64,000 nucleotides of DNA. It comes from Herbaspirillum robiniae. Its GTDB lineage: Bacteria > Pseudomonadota > Gammaproteobacteria > Burkholderiales > Burkholderiaceae_D. A program made the position numbers and the translations under genes. Under the pieces are notes generated by a model. The model was not told where the DNA came from. It searched no databases and was given only the letters and a program-made list of their open reading frames with translations. The stretch spans positions 806,001-870,000 of the forward strand of contig NZ_NJGU01000001.1 of assembly GCF_002213415.1 (NCBI RefSeq), in the 5' to 3' direction. This document shows positions 41,960 to 50,630 of this stretch, piece by piece (position 1 is the first letter of the stretch; the number at the start of each line of letters is the position of its first letter).

Positions 41960-42736
41960 TCACTTGCCGCCCGCCAGGTATTGGACGATCACGCGCGAGG
42001 CGTTCTCGGTGGAGTTTTCGGCGGTCGCCATGCGGCTGAGCACGCGCTCCTTGTCGACGCCGGCTTCAATCAGGTGATTGCGCACGGCCACGGTGCGGTA
42101 GTAGGCGCGGCGGCGGCTGTCGCTGTATCCGCCGGTGCTGATCACGCCGGTGACCACGATCCTGCCCTGGCCGGCCTTGGCGCGCCGGACCCAGTCGCCG
42201 ATGCCCTTGTCCAGCGCCTTGGTGCCGTCGTCGGTGAGCTGGGTGGAATCGTTGTCGAAGTTGAGCACGATCGCCTTCTCGTTGGCGTCGATGGCCAGGC
42301 CCGGGGCGACGTCGTTCTTGGACGGCTCGGTCTTGACCTGGATGGCGTTGGGGCTGGACGGCGGCGCGGCGCTGCGCATGCTGCCGGTGTCGGACTGCAA
42401 CGGCGCGGCGGCCAGCTTGGCCTTGAGCGCGACCACTTCGCGCTTGAGCTGCTCGACCTCTTCAGAACGCTCGCGCTCGGCCTTGCTGTCCGAGACGTTC
42501 ACGTCGGCGCCGTCGGGCGTCTTGATCAGGTCGTTCTGCTTGCTCTTGACCTCGCCCTGCACCGCCTGCGTCTGGCTTTGCGAGACCAGCTTGCTGACCT
42601 TCATCTGGGCCAGCTTCTGCGAGTAGTAGAACAGCGTGACGACAAACACCACGACCACGAAGATCATGACCAGCACGACGTTGGACAGCGCGTCCACGAA
42701 CCCTGGCCAGAAATTCTGCTCCTTGCCGCCCTCCAT
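41960..42736 (-). CDS. MotB/OmpA-like peptidoglycan-binding stator protein (SiiA/ZorB-like)
   Basis: 258 aa. A short cytoplasmic N-terminus leads into one membrane helix, FWPGFVDALSNVVLVMIFVVVVFVV (about 9-33). Asp15 in GFVDAL occupies the place of the proton-binding Asp of MotB, ZorB and SiiA. A coiled-coil linker (about 60-110) follows. A C-terminal OmpA-like domain (about 165-255, with GYSDSRRRAYYRTVAVRNHLIEAGV) should bind peptidoglycan. The gene lies 15 bases after the TolC-like gene and overlaps hlyD. With the MotA-like protein it should form a proton-driven channel complex serving the exporter. Confidence 0.88.
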   Translation of the reverse strand: MEGGKEQNFWPGFVDALSNVVLVMIFVVVVFVVTLFYYSQKLAQMKVSKLVSQSQTQAVQGEVKSKQNDLIKTPDGADVNVSDSKAERERSEEVEQLKREVVALKAKLAAAPLQSDTGSMRSAAPPSSPNAIQVKTEPSKNDVAPGLAIDANEKAIVLNFDNDSTQLTDDGTKALDKGIGDWVRRAKAGQGRIVVTGVISTGGYSDSRRRAYYRTVAVRNHLIEAGVDKERVLSRMATAENSTENASRVIVQYLAGGK

Positions 42737-42751
42737 GACTCCCCCGTAATG

Positions 42752-44395
42752 CTATTTCACTGCCTGCGGCGGCGGGGCTTCCTGCGAGGAAGCCTTGCCG
42801 GTGTTGCGCAGGATCTGGTAACTGATATCGGCCTGCTGGAACAGCAGGGCTGCAAAATCCATCCGCGCCTGGTAGGCCTGCTGATAGGCGTCCAGCACGT
42901 CCAGCAGCTGCTTGCTGCCGGTCGAGAGCTGCTCCAGGAAGACGTCGGCCACGTTGGCGTTGGTCAGGTAGGCCTGGCGCGAGATGTCCATGCGCTTCCT
43001 GACCGCGCCCAGCGTGCGGTAGTTGATCTCGACCTGCTCGCGCAGCTTGCGCTCCAGGTCCAGCGCGGTATTGCTTTTCTCGACGTACTTGGCGCCGACC
43101 TGCTTCTGGTAGTACATGTCGGAACCGCCGTTGAGCAGGTTCATGGTCATGACCAGCATCAGGCGACGGTCGGTCTGCAGCTGCAGGCTGTTGTCGGATG
43201 TGTCGATGGCGCCGCCGGCGCCGCGCGTCTTCTGCTGCGTCCATTCGAGGGCGAAGGTCGGCGAGAACTTGGCGCGCGCGGCCTTCAGCTCTTCGTTGGC
43301 GGCATCCAGGTCGCGCCGCGCGGCGCGCACGCCGGGGTTGGTCTCGTAGATGTCCTTGAGCGCGAGCTTGGAGCTGTCGGGGACCGGCGGCATCATGTGG
43401 TCGGGCACCTCGAGCTGCTCGATCTTGCGGCCGGTGATCTGGTTCAGCGACACCATGGCCGACTCCAGCGCGCCCTCGGCCTCGGCCACGGCGGACTGCG
43501 CGGTCAGCGAACGGCCGCGCACGCGTTCGAAGTCGATGCGGCTGGCGCCGCCGCCCTCCAGGCGCTTGCGCATGTACTCCAGCAGGTCGCCCATGCGTTG
43601 CGAATAGCTGCGCGCGAACGACAGCGAGGCATAGGCGCGCATCACGTCGTAGTAGGCCTTGATGGCGTTGTAGTAGAGCGTCTCGCGCGCGTCGTCGCGG
43701 CGCAGCTCGGCGGCCCGGGCCAGCGAACGGTTCTTGCTGTAGTCGAAATAGGAGCCGGGGGCGAATATCGGCTGGCGGCCGATCACGGTCACGTCCCAGC
43801 GCTTGTGGTCGGAGGCGCGCTGCACCAGGCCGGTGTTGGGATCGATCACCGAAGACGGCGACGAATATTCCTGGCCCTTTTGCGCGCGCACATCCAGGGT
43901 CGGCCCCATCTGCCCGGCCGACACCTTGGTGGCATAGTTGGCCTGGTCCGCCTGGGCCGAGGTGGCCGCATAGCTGTAGCTGTTGTTCAGCGCCAGGTCG
44001 AGCACCTTGGGCAGCGTCAGGTCAGGCACAATGTCGCCTTCGGTGACGATGGCCACGGTCGGCAAGGCGATGGTGTTGCCGGTGAAGGAAGGATCGGACT
44101 GGCGCAGCAGCACCAGGATCTCGTCGTCCGGGCTGGCGCCGGATCTGATATCCGACGGCAACAGCGACGGCAGCCTGGCCTCGGCCGCGGACGGGCCGGA
44201 CGGATCCGATCCGAGGCGTATCTGCGGCGGCATATCCAGTTTGTCAGGCGCGGCCGCCGGCACAGGCGCTTGCGCCAGGGAGCGCGCGGGCGGCTCAGAC
44301 AGTGGAACGAGGTCCTGCGCAGCATATGACAATTGATGCGCGGTCAGCCCTAGTGAAACACCGAGTAAAAAACGCTTGCTTTTAAGAACTATCAT
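42752..44395 (-). CDS. TolC-family outer-membrane channel of type I secretion (SiiC/LapE-like)
   Basis: 547 aa. The start at ATG 44395 places the signal peptide (MIVLKSKRFLLGVSLGLTAHQLSYA) at the N-terminus; ATG 44437 would add 14 polar residues. After a low-complexity Pro/Ala segment, two outer-membrane efflux protein repeats follow (about 120-320 and 330-530). The characteristic segments are LDLALNNSYSYAATSAQ and VLDAYQQAYQARMDFAALLFQQADISYQILRNTGK. It is the first gene of the six-gene secretion operon, downstream of a 450-bp AT-rich leader region. Confidence 0.92.
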   Translation of the reverse strand: MIVLKSKRFLLGVSLGLTAHQLSYAAQDLVPLSEPPARSLAQAPVPAAAPDKLDMPPQIRLGSDPSGPSAAEARLPSLLPSDIRSGASPDDEILVLLRQSDPSFTGNTIALPTVAIVTEGDIVPDLTLPKVLDLALNNSYSYAATSAQADQANYATKVSAGQMGPTLDVRAQKGQEYSSPSSVIDPNTGLVQRASDHKRWDVTVIGRQPIFAPGSYFDYSKNRSLARAAELRRDDARETLYYNAIKAYYDVMRAYASLSFARSYSQRMGDLLEYMRKRLEGGGASRIDFERVRGRSLTAQSAVAEAEGALESAMVSLNQITGRKIEQLEVPDHMMPPVPDSSKLALKDIYETNPGVRAARRDLDAANEELKAARAKFSPTFALEWTQQKTRGAGGAIDTSDNSLQLQTDRRLMLVMTMNLLNGGSDMYYQKQVGAKYVEKSNTALDLERKLREQVEINYRTLGAVRKRMDISRQAYLTNANVADVFLEQLSTGSKQLLDVLDAYQQAYQARMDFAALLFQQADISYQILRNTGKASSQEAPPPQAVK

Positions 44396-44847
44396 CAATC
44401 CGATAGACCGGCATCCCAGCCGGTCCCCCTGCCCCATCCAATAAGAAAAACCCGCGTCTCATACCGCTGGTCCCGGATAACTACCCCATAGGCCAAGGTG
44501 TTGTTCTTTTTGTAAGGCCGAAGAAATGCTGATTATATGTCAACAAATCTTTATATTTTGGCAAAAGCGATTTTAACATCCGCTCATTGCGGGAAAATTA
44601 CAGAAAAACCTGAAAAAATCTTTTAATTTCAATTGACTTGATTCGTTTCAACGTCGGCAATTATCGTCAGCTTGATGTCACGAAGCTATCAGGGAATTCC
44701 GAAAAATGACAAAACCTAACAAAACACACAAAAAATGCGGTTGAAAAACCACACATCATTCCCTATATCCTGCCCATCCGCGATTGGCTTTTTCTATTCG
44801 CCCTTTTTAGCTTTTCTCACCACCGTCTCATCCATAAGGACATAAAC
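44396..44847. other. AT-rich divergent regulatory region between secretion operon and htpG
   Basis: This 450-bp gene-free region is much more AT-rich than its surroundings. Toward htpG it holds a sigma-32 promoter. Toward the secretion operon, minus-strand TATAAT in TTGACATATAATC (near 44533-44545) could be a -10 element, although no good -35 is at the right distance. A CTACCCCATAGG element at 44481-44492 is partly symmetric. No riboswitch of the c-di-GMP (GEMM) type was recognised in the leader. Confidence 0.6.
44741..44768 (+). promoter_or_regulatory. Sigma-32 (RpoH) promoter of htpG
   Basis: TTGAAA (44741-44746), 14 bases, then CCCTATAT (44761-44768). Spacing and -10 are the same type as the ibpA promoter in this window, which fits RpoH control of the chaperone. 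Confidence 0.8.
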
Positions 44848-46758
44848 ATGGCAACCGAAAAACAGACCATGGGCTTCCAGGCCGAAGTCAAGCAACTGCT
44901 TCAGCTGATGATCCACTCGCTGTATTCCAACAAGGAAATCTTCCTGCGCGAGCTGGTCTCCAACGCCTCCGACGCGGCCGACAAGCTGCGCTTCGAAGCC
45001 ATCAACGATGGCAGCCTGTTCGAGGATGACCCGGAACTGAAGATCACGATCGGCTTCGACAAGGCCGCGCGCACCATCACGATCTCCGACAACGGCATCG
45101 GCATGAACCGCGAAGAAGCGATCTCGCACCTGGGCACCATCGCCAAGTCGGGCACCAAGGAGTTCTTCTCCAGGCTCTCCGGCGACCAGCAGAAGGACGC
45201 GGCCCTGATCGGCCAGTTCGGCGTGGGCTTCTACTCCGGCTTCATCATCGCCGACCGCATCACGGTCGAGACGCGCCGTGCCGGCAGCCCGGCCGACCAG
45301 GGCGTGCGCTGGGAATCCGAAGGCGCCGGCGACTTTTCCATCGAAGCAATAAACAAGCCCGGCCGCGGCACCGACATCATCCTGCACCTGCGCGAGGGCG
45401 AGGACGAGTTCCTTTCCGTCTGGCAACTGAAGTCCATCATCCGCAAGTACTCCGACCACATCTCGCTGCCCATCCTGATGAAAAAGGAAGAATGGAACGA
45501 CGAGAAGAAGGAAACCGTCGAGACCGATGAGCTGGAGACCGTCAACCAGGCCAGCGCCCTGTGGACCCGCAGCAAGTCCGACATCACGCCCGAGCAGTAC
45601 GAGGAGTTCTACAAGCACGTCTCGCACGACTTCGGCGCGCCGCTGGCCTACACCCACAACCGCGTGGAAGGCCGCAGCGAATACACCCAGCTGCTCTACA
45701 TCCCGGCGCGCGCGCCCTTCGACATGTGGGACCGCAACAAGCGCGGCGGCATCAAACTCTACGTCAAGCGCGTGTTCATCATGGACGACGCCGAGCAGCT
45801 CATGCCGGTGTACCTGCGCTTCGTCAAGGGCGTGATCGACTCGGCCGACCTGCCGCTGAACGTCTCGCGCGAGATCCTGCAGGAGTCGCGCGATGTGCGC
45901 GCCATCCGCGAAGGCTCGACCAAGCGCGTACTGAGCCTGCTGGAAGAACTGGCCAACAGCGACGACCAGGCGCAGAAGGACAAGTACGCCGGCTTCTGGA
46001 CCGAGTTCGGCCAGGTGCTGAAAGAAGGCATCGGCGAGGACGCCGCCAACAAGGAGCGCATCGCCAAGCTGCTGCGCTTCGCCTCTACCCACAACGACAG
46101 CGACGCCCAGACGACTTCGCTGGCCGACTACGTGGGCCGCATGAAGGAAGGCCAGGACAAGATCTACTACGTCACCGCCGAGAACTACCAGGCCGGCAAG
46201 AACAGCCCGCACCTGGAGATCTTCCGCAAGAAGGGCGTGGAAGTGCTGATCATGACCGACCGCGTGGACGAATGGCTGCTGTCCTTCCTGACCGAGTTCG
46301 AAGGCCGCGAGCTGGCGTCCGTCGCCAAGGGTGGACTGGACCTCGGCCAGCTGGAGAACGAGGCCGAGAAGAAGCAGCACGAAGACACCCAGGCCGAGTA
46401 CAAGGACCTGGTCGAGAAGATGAAGGAAGCGCTGGCCGACAAGGCCAAGGACGTGCGCGTGACCTTCCGCCTGACCGACTCGCCGGCCTGCCTGGTGGCC
46501 GACGAGAACGAGCTCTCCGGCAATCTCGTGCGCATGCTGAAGGCGGCCGGCCAGAACGCGCCGGAATCCAAGCCCACGCTGGAGATCAATCCCGACCACC
46601 CGCTGGTGCAGCGCCTGAAGTACGAACAAGCCCGCTTCGGCGACTGGTCGCACATCCTGTTCGACCAGGCCCTGCTGGCCGAAGGCGGCGCGCTGGGCGA
46701 CCCGGCCGGCTTCGTCAAGCGCTTGAACGACATGCTGCTGGGCATGGCGTCCAGGTAA
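44848..46758 (+). CDS. htpG: Molecular chaperone HtpG (bacterial Hsp90)
   Basis: A 636-aa cytosolic ATP-dependent chaperone, full length for the family. The N-terminal GHKL ATPase carries the family motifs: [16 protein letters not shown] (ATP/Mg-binding Glu/Asn), DNGIGM, and [11 protein letters not shown] as the lid. The middle domain contains [17 protein letters not shown] with the catalytic-loop Arg. The C-terminal dimerisation domain follows. AAGGA lies 7 bases before ATG 44848, and a sigma-32 promoter lies about 80 bases upstream. It is followed by a terminator at 46779-46806, so it is monocistronic. Confidence 0.98.
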   Translation: MATEKQTMGFQAEVKQLLQLMIHSLYSNKEIFLRELVSNASDAADKLRFEAINDGSLFEDDPELKITIGFDKAARTITISDNGIGMNREEAISHLGTIAKSGTKEFFSRLSGDQQKDAALIGQFGVGFYSGFIIADRITVETRRAGSPADQGVRWESEGAGDFSIEAINKPGRGTDIILHLREGEDEFLSVWQLKSIIRKYSDHISLPILMKKEEWNDEKKETVETDELETVNQASALWTRSKSDITPEQYEEFYKHVSHDFGAPLAYTHNRVEGRSEYTQLLYIPARAPFDMWDRNKRGGIKLYVKRVFIMDDAEQLMPVYLRFVKGVIDSADLPLNVSREILQESRDVRAIREGSTKRVLSLLEELANSDDQAQKDKYAGFWTEFGQVLKEGIGEDAANKERIAKLLRFASTHNDSDAQTTSLADYVGRMKEGQDKIYYVTAENYQAGKNSPHLEIFRKKGVEVLIMTDRVDEWLLSFLTEFEGRELASVAKGGLDLGQLENEAEKKQHEDTQAEYKDLVEKMKEALADKAKDVRVTFRLTDSPACLVADENELSGNLVRMLKAAGQNAPESKPTLEINPDHPLVQRLKYEQARFGDWSHILFDQALLAEGGALGDPAGFVKRLNDMLLGMASR

Positions 46759-46778
46759 TCCCGTCCCGACGGGACATG

Positions 46779-46806
46779 AAAACGGCGGCCTGCGGGTCGC
46801 CGTTTT
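46779..46806 (+). terminator. Rho-independent terminator of htpG
   Basis: AAAACGGCG / CGCCGTTTT arms with a 10-base loop lie 21 bases after the htpG stop. A smaller GTCCCG/CGGGAC hairpin precedes it at 46763-46775. Confidence 0.8.
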
Positions 46807-46890
46807 CACGTTCGCGGCGGGTTGCCTGGCCCGCCCATGCGCTATACAGTAGGACGGCAATCCCCCTTTGCCACTCCATGGAGCCCTTCG

Positions 46891-47280
46891 ATGAAAAAAC
46901 TGTCCGCTTCCCTGCTCGCCCTGGCCCTGCCGCTTTCGCTCGCCGCCGGCCATGTTTCGGCCCAGGCCCTGACCGGCTGCGCGGCCAAGAAGGCCGATGT
47001 CCAGACCCAGCTGGAGCAGGCCCGCGCCCACGGCAACAAGGCGCAGGAAGCCAAGCTGAAGATCGCGCAGAAGCAGCTGGAAACGAACTGCACCGACGAA
47101 GGCCTGCGCCGCGAGCGCGAAGCCGACATCAAGAAGAAGCAGGAAAAGGTCGACGCCCGCAAGGCCGATCTCGAAAAAGCCCAGGCCAAGGGCAAGTCCA
47201 AGAAGATCGCCCAGCAGGAAAAGAAACTGAAGGACGCCGAGGATGAACTGAAAGCGGCCCGGGAAAAGCTCAATCAATAA
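46891..47280 (+). CDS. DUF1090-family periplasmic protein
   Basis: 129 aa. A signal peptide (MKKLSASLLALALPLSLAAGHVSAQA) is followed by a short Cys-containing segment (LTGCAAKKADVQTQLEQAR). A long charged, Lys/Glu-rich coiled coil ends in KAAREKLNQ. This is the DUF1090 (YqjC-like) pattern, with two Cys likely bridged. ATG 46891 is chosen because it gives the signal peptide directly; upstream frame extension to 46822 does not. Function is unknown; it is not clearly in an operon with its neighbours. Confidence 0.85.
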   Translation: MKKLSASLLALALPLSLAAGHVSAQALTGCAAKKADVQTQLEQARAHGNKAQEAKLKIAQKQLETNCTDEGLRREREADIKKKQEKVDARKADLEKAQAKGKSKKIAQQEKKLKDAEDELKAAREKLNQ

Positions 47281-47348
47281 GAACGGCCCACCGCGGCGGC
47301 GCCCGCCGGCTCGAGCCGCAACCCCGGCCGCCGCCGCACGGCAAGCAC

Positions 47349-47873
47349 ATGGAATTCAACTTCATCAATCCGCGCAAGAACGCGCTGGCCTACCTGGTCA
47401 AGATCCTCTCCGGCTGCCTGATCCTCTGGTACGGCCTGCGCGCGGCCGGCATCGAGGAGCCCTACTGGGCCATGATCTCGCTGATCATCGTCACCGAGCC
47501 GGACATGACGGTGGCCAAGGCCAATTTCCGCGCGCGCCTGATCAACACCATCTCGGGCTGCGTGGTCTCATGCATTGCGCTGGTGATCTTCGGCCCGACC
47601 TTCCTGGCCATGCTGGTGGCGCTCACGGCCGCCGTGGTGGTGGCCATGCTGCTGCAGAACTATCCCAGCAACTGGCGCCTGGGGCCGGCCACCGTGGTGA
47701 TCCTGCTGTCGGCCGCGTTCACCGGCAACGGCCTGGGCCAGGAACTGCACCTGGCGTTCATGCGGGTGGGCGAAGTGATCGTGGGCAGCACGGTGGCGCT
47801 GCTGCAGACGGTGATCTACATCTGGCTGGTCAAACGCAAGGAGCGACAGGATGAACGACCATCCGCGTCCTGA
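47349..47873 (+). CDS. FUSC/aromatic-acid-exporter-family membrane protein
   Basis: A 174-aa inner-membrane protein with about five hydrophobic segments. The sequence LSGCLILWYGLRAAGIEEPYWAMISLIIVTEPDMTVAKANFRARLINTISGC is the FUSC/ArAE N-terminal pattern (YWA..t..iv..p). It lacks the large cytoplasmic domain of AaeB-type exporters, so it is a minimal member. Its end overlaps the start of the following GNAT gene by 23 bases, so the two are probably co-translated. Confidence 0.85.
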   Translation: MEFNFINPRKNALAYLVKILSGCLILWYGLRAAGIEEPYWAMISLIIVTEPDMTVAKANFRARLINTISGCVVSCIALVIFGPTFLAMLVALTAAVVVAMLLQNYPSNWRLGPATVVILLSAAFTGNGLGQELHLAFMRVGEVIVGSTVALLQTVIYIWLVKRKERQDERPSAS

Positions 47874-48435
47874 GCCGGCCTCGCTGCGCGGCGAGCGCAT
47901 CCTGCTGCGCCCGTGGCGGCCGGCCGACCGCGCGCCCTTTGCCGCCATCAACGCCGACGCCCGCGTGATGGAGCACTTCCCCGCGCCGCTGGCCGAACGC
48001 GACAGCGACGCCCTGGCCGACCGCATCGAGGCGCATTTCGGCAAGCACGGCTTCGGCCCCTGGGCGCTGGAGATTCCGGGCGTGGCGGAGTTTGCCGGCT
48101 TCGTCGGCCTGCTCACGGTGTCCTTCGACGCCCATTTCACGCCGGCGGTGGAAATCGGCTGGCGCCTGGCCGCACCGCTCTGGGGACGGGGCTATGCCAG
48201 CGAGGCGGCCGCCTGCGCCATGCACTACGGCTTTGCCGAACTGGGCCTGCCGGAGATCGTTTCCTTCACCGTGCCGGCCAACCTGCGCTCGCTGGCGGTG
48301 ATGCAAAGGCTGGGCATGCATTACGACATCCGTGAGGACTTCCTGCATCCGCGCCTGCCGCCCGAGCATCCGCTGCGGCTGCATCGCCTGTACCGGATCG
48401 GGCGCGAGCAGTGGATGGAACGCCAGGCGCCGTGA
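47851..48435 (+). CDS. GNAT acetyltransferase, RimJ/RimL type
   Basis: 194 aa. The N-terminal RGERILLRPWRPADRAPFAAINADARVMEHFPAPL is typical of the RimJ/RimL branch, and the acetyl-CoA binding region is IGWRLAAPLWGRGYASEAA. The start overlaps the FUSC gene; AGGAGCGACAGG-type purines precede ATG 47851. Probable substrates are protein N-termini or small amines. The operon with a FUSC membrane protein gives no clear substrate. Confidence 0.88.
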   Translation: MNDHPRPEPASLRGERILLRPWRPADRAPFAAINADARVMEHFPAPLAERDSDALADRIEAHFGKHGFGPWALEIPGVAEFAGFVGLLTVSFDAHFTPAVEIGWRLAAPLWGRGYASEAAACAMHYGFAELGLPEIVSFTVPANLRSLAVMQRLGMHYDIREDFLHPRLPPEHPLRLHRLYRIGREQWMERQAP

Positions 48436-48449
48436 TTACCGCGCGCCCA

Positions 48450-48483
48450 TGAAAAAAGCAGGACCGAAGTCCTGCTTTTTTTG
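48450..48483. terminator. Bidirectional Rho-independent terminator
   Basis: AAAAAAGCAGGAC / GTCCTGCTTTTTTT arms around a CGAA loop lie between the + strand GNAT gene and the - strand lipoprotein gene. Confidence 0.9.
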
Positions 48484-48501
48484 CGGCCTGCCCCCGAAGG
48501 C

Positions 48502-48954
48502 TCAGTGCGTCACGCGGGTGGTGCGACCGTTCGACAGCAGGCGCACGCGCTCGCCGACGCGGAATGCCTCATCCGCATCCTGGGTGATGGCGCGCAGTTC
48601 GCCGTTGTCCAGCTTGACGGTGATTTCCAGGCCAGGACGGTTGCTCAGGCGAGCCTCGGCCTGGTTGCCGAGAACGCCGCCGGCCAGCGCGCCGACGATG
48701 CCGGCCGCCAGGGCGCCGTTGCCGCCGCCGATGTTGGAACCTGCAGCGATGCCGCCCAGCGCCGCGCCGCCCAGGGTGCCGACGCCGGACGAGCCCTTGT
48801 CGATGGTCACGTTGCGGATCGATTCGACCACGCCCATGCGCACGGTCTGCTCACCTTGCGCCTGGCGTGTGTTGTAGACGCTGGCCGAATTCGGCGTGAC
48901 GGCGCAACCCGCCACCATGGCGCCCAGTGCTGCGATCAAAAACAATTTCTTCAT
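48502..48954 (-). CDS. Glycine-zipper outer-membrane lipoprotein (SlyB/Pcp-like)
   Basis: A 150-aa lipoprotein. The lipobox is MVAGC with Cys at about residue 17. A glycine-zipper segment follows, GTLGGAALGGIAAGSNIGGGNGALAAGIVGALAGGVLG (about 59-96). The C-terminal beta domain has ITVKLDNGELRAITQDADEAFRVGERVRLL. This is the 17-kDa antigen/SlyB pattern of an envelope-integrity protein. It is monocistronic, ending at a shared terminator. Confidence 0.9.
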   Translation of the reverse strand: MKKLFLIAALGAMVAGCAVTPNSASVYNTRQAQGEQTVRMGVVESIRNVTIDKGSSGVGTLGGAALGGIAAGSNIGGGNGALAAGIVGALAGGVLGNQAEARLSNRPGLEITVKLDNGELRAITQDADEAFRVGERVRLLSNGRTTRVTH

Positions 48955-49150
48955 ACAAAAATACTCCGACTGAAATTTTGGCCCATGCCGGGCTGCGAGG
49001 ATTGCCTGCTCCCGTACAGGCGGGATGATCGCGCCATTTCGCGCGCAGCAAACAATTCTTTACATCTTAATACAAACCGCCCGCTTGGCCGAGTTCCGGC
49101 CCGCTTTTCGGTGCTTTTCGGGGTGGGTCGGGCGGTTTCTTCAGTTTCTC

Positions 49151-49594
49151 TTAATACTGGATACGCCAGCGCCGGTACAGCACCGCCAACACGAACAGCG
49201 GCCCGATCAGCAAAAAGCGCACATCCTCGAAGAACGAAGGCTTCTTGCCCTCGATCTTGTGGCCAACAAACTGCCCGGCCCAGGCCAGCACGAACACCAC
49301 CGCCGACACCGGCAGCACCGCGCCGGCGGGCAGCCGCGCCAGCAGCACCAGCATCACCGCCGCCATGGCCAGCATGCCGGCGGCGAACGGCGGCGACAGG
49401 CTGAGGTAGTACGCCAGCGACGCCGCCGCCACCACCAGCGCCACGGCCGGCGACACCGACCAGCACAGGCCCAGCAGCGAGAACACGATGGCCGGGATGC
49501 AGACGCAATGAATGAGCTCGTTCATCGGGTTGCGATGGCTCTCTTCGTAACGCGCGAGCAGCTCGTCGATGCGGCGTTGCGGATGATCGTTCAT
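49151..49594 (-). CDS. DUF962/Mpo1-like membrane protein
   Basis: A 147-aa protein with four hydrophobic segments. The motif HRNPMNELIHCVCIPAIVFS near the N-terminus and GQFVGHKIEGKKPSFFEDVRFLLIGP near the C-terminus are the conserved His-containing parts of the YGL010w/Mpo1 family. The yeast member is an iron-dependent dioxygenase of 2-hydroxy fatty acids. The start at ATG 49594 has GGAGG upstream; a longer frame to 49741 overlaps the SDR gene. Whether the bacterial protein has the same activity is unknown. Confidence 0.88.
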   Translation of the reverse strand: MNDHPQRRIDELLARYEESHRNPMNELIHCVCIPAIVFSLLGLCWSVSPAVALVVAAASLAYYLSLSPPFAAGMLAMAAVMLVLLARLPAGAVLPVSAVVFVLAWAGQFVGHKIEGKKPSFFEDVRFLLIGPLFVLAVLYRRWRIQY

Positions 49595-49664
49595 GCCTGC
49601 CTCCGGTGCGGGTAGGTGCGAGTAAGTGCCGATGGAGCGGGTGCGATGCCCCCGCGGGATACGC

Positions 49665-50414
49665 TCAACGACCGCCGGATACGTCGATGAAGGTGCCGGT
49701 GGCGTAGGACGATTCGTCCGACACCAGCCACATGATGGCATTGGCGACTTCCTCGGCGGTGCCGCCGCGCTTCATTGGCACGGCGTCCTTCAGGCGATCG
49801 ACGCGGCCGGCTTCGCCGCCGCTGGCGTGGATGTCAGTATAGATCAGGCCGGGGCGCACGGCGTTCACGCGAATGCCCTCGGCCGCCACTTCCTTGGCCA
49901 GGCCGATCGTGAAGGCGTCGATCGCGCCCTTGGAGGCGGCGTAGTCGACGTATTCGCCGGGGCCGCCCAGCTTGGCCGCCATCGACGACAGGTTGACGAT
50001 GGCGCCGCCGCGGCCGCCGTGCCTGGTCGACATGCGCTTGACCGCCTCGCGCGCGCACAGCAGGCTGCCGGTGATGTTGGCGACCAGCACGCGGTTGATG
50101 CGCTCGGCGCTCATGCCGTCCAGGCGCGACTGGTGGTCCAGGATGCCGGCGTTGTTGACCAGCGCGGTGACCGGGCCCAGTTCCTTGTCCACGGTAGCGA
50201 ACAGGCGCAGGATGTCTTCTTCTTTCGAGACGTCGCCGGCCACGGTGATGGCCTTGGCGCCGCCCTTGCGGATCTCTTCGGCCACCGCCTCGGCGGCCTC
50301 GCGGTTGGACACATAATTGACCGCGACGGCATAGCCGCGCTGCCCCGCCAGTTTCGCCGTCGCCGCGCCGATGCCGCGGCTGCCGCCTGTGACGATGATG
50401 ACCTTGTCTGCCAT
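49665..50414 (-). CDS. Short-chain dehydrogenase/reductase (SDR)
   Basis: A 249-aa classical SDR. The NAD(P) loop is VTGGSRGIGAATAKLA (TGxxxGIG), NNAG lies near residue 90, Ser/Tyr/Lys are in LSSMAAKLGGPGEYVDYAASKGA (YxxxK), and PGLIYTDIH comes late. GGAGATAAG lies before ATG 50414. The nearest assigned relatives are glucose-1-dehydrogenase or acetoacetyl-CoA reductase-like oxidoreductases, and the substrate is unassigned. It is followed after 70 bases by the DUF962 gene on the same strand. Confidence 0.93.
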   Translation of the reverse strand: MADKVIIVTGGSRGIGAATAKLAGQRGYAVAVNYVSNREAAEAVAEEIRKGGAKAITVAGDVSKEEDILRLFATVDKELGPVTALVNNAGILDHQSRLDGMSAERINRVLVANITGSLLCAREAVKRMSTRHGGRGGAIVNLSSMAAKLGGPGEYVDYAASKGAIDAFTIGLAKEVAAEGIRVNAVRPGLIYTDIHASGGEAGRVDRLKDAVPMKRGGTAEEVANAIMWLVSDESSYATGTFIDVSGGR

Positions 50415-50630
50415 GTTCTTATCTCCGAGAGGGGTTGAGGTTCAGGTTGGGATGGGGGAAATTGCTCTGGCGGCAATTGCGCTAAGATCGCCATTTTGCC
50501 GCAAGCGCCGTGAAGCGGATATGGCGCCGCAACATGCGCCGCCGTATGGGCCGCCGTATGCGCCGGGCCATTGTGCCCTGCCCCGGCGCCGCCTGCGCAC
50601 CCTGTAAATATTTTCATCTTGCCGCCGTCC

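Noticed and set aside
38828-42736. Zorya-type anti-phage defence from the ZorA/ZorB-like proteins
   Set aside because: No zorC, zorD or zorE-type gene is present, and the two genes are interleaved with HlyD, TolC and ABC exporter genes. An SPI-4-like secretion role explains the context better.
44396-44740. c-di-GMP riboswitch (GEMM) upstream of the adhesin secretion operon
   Set aside because: The leader was read for the conserved GEMM core and none was found.
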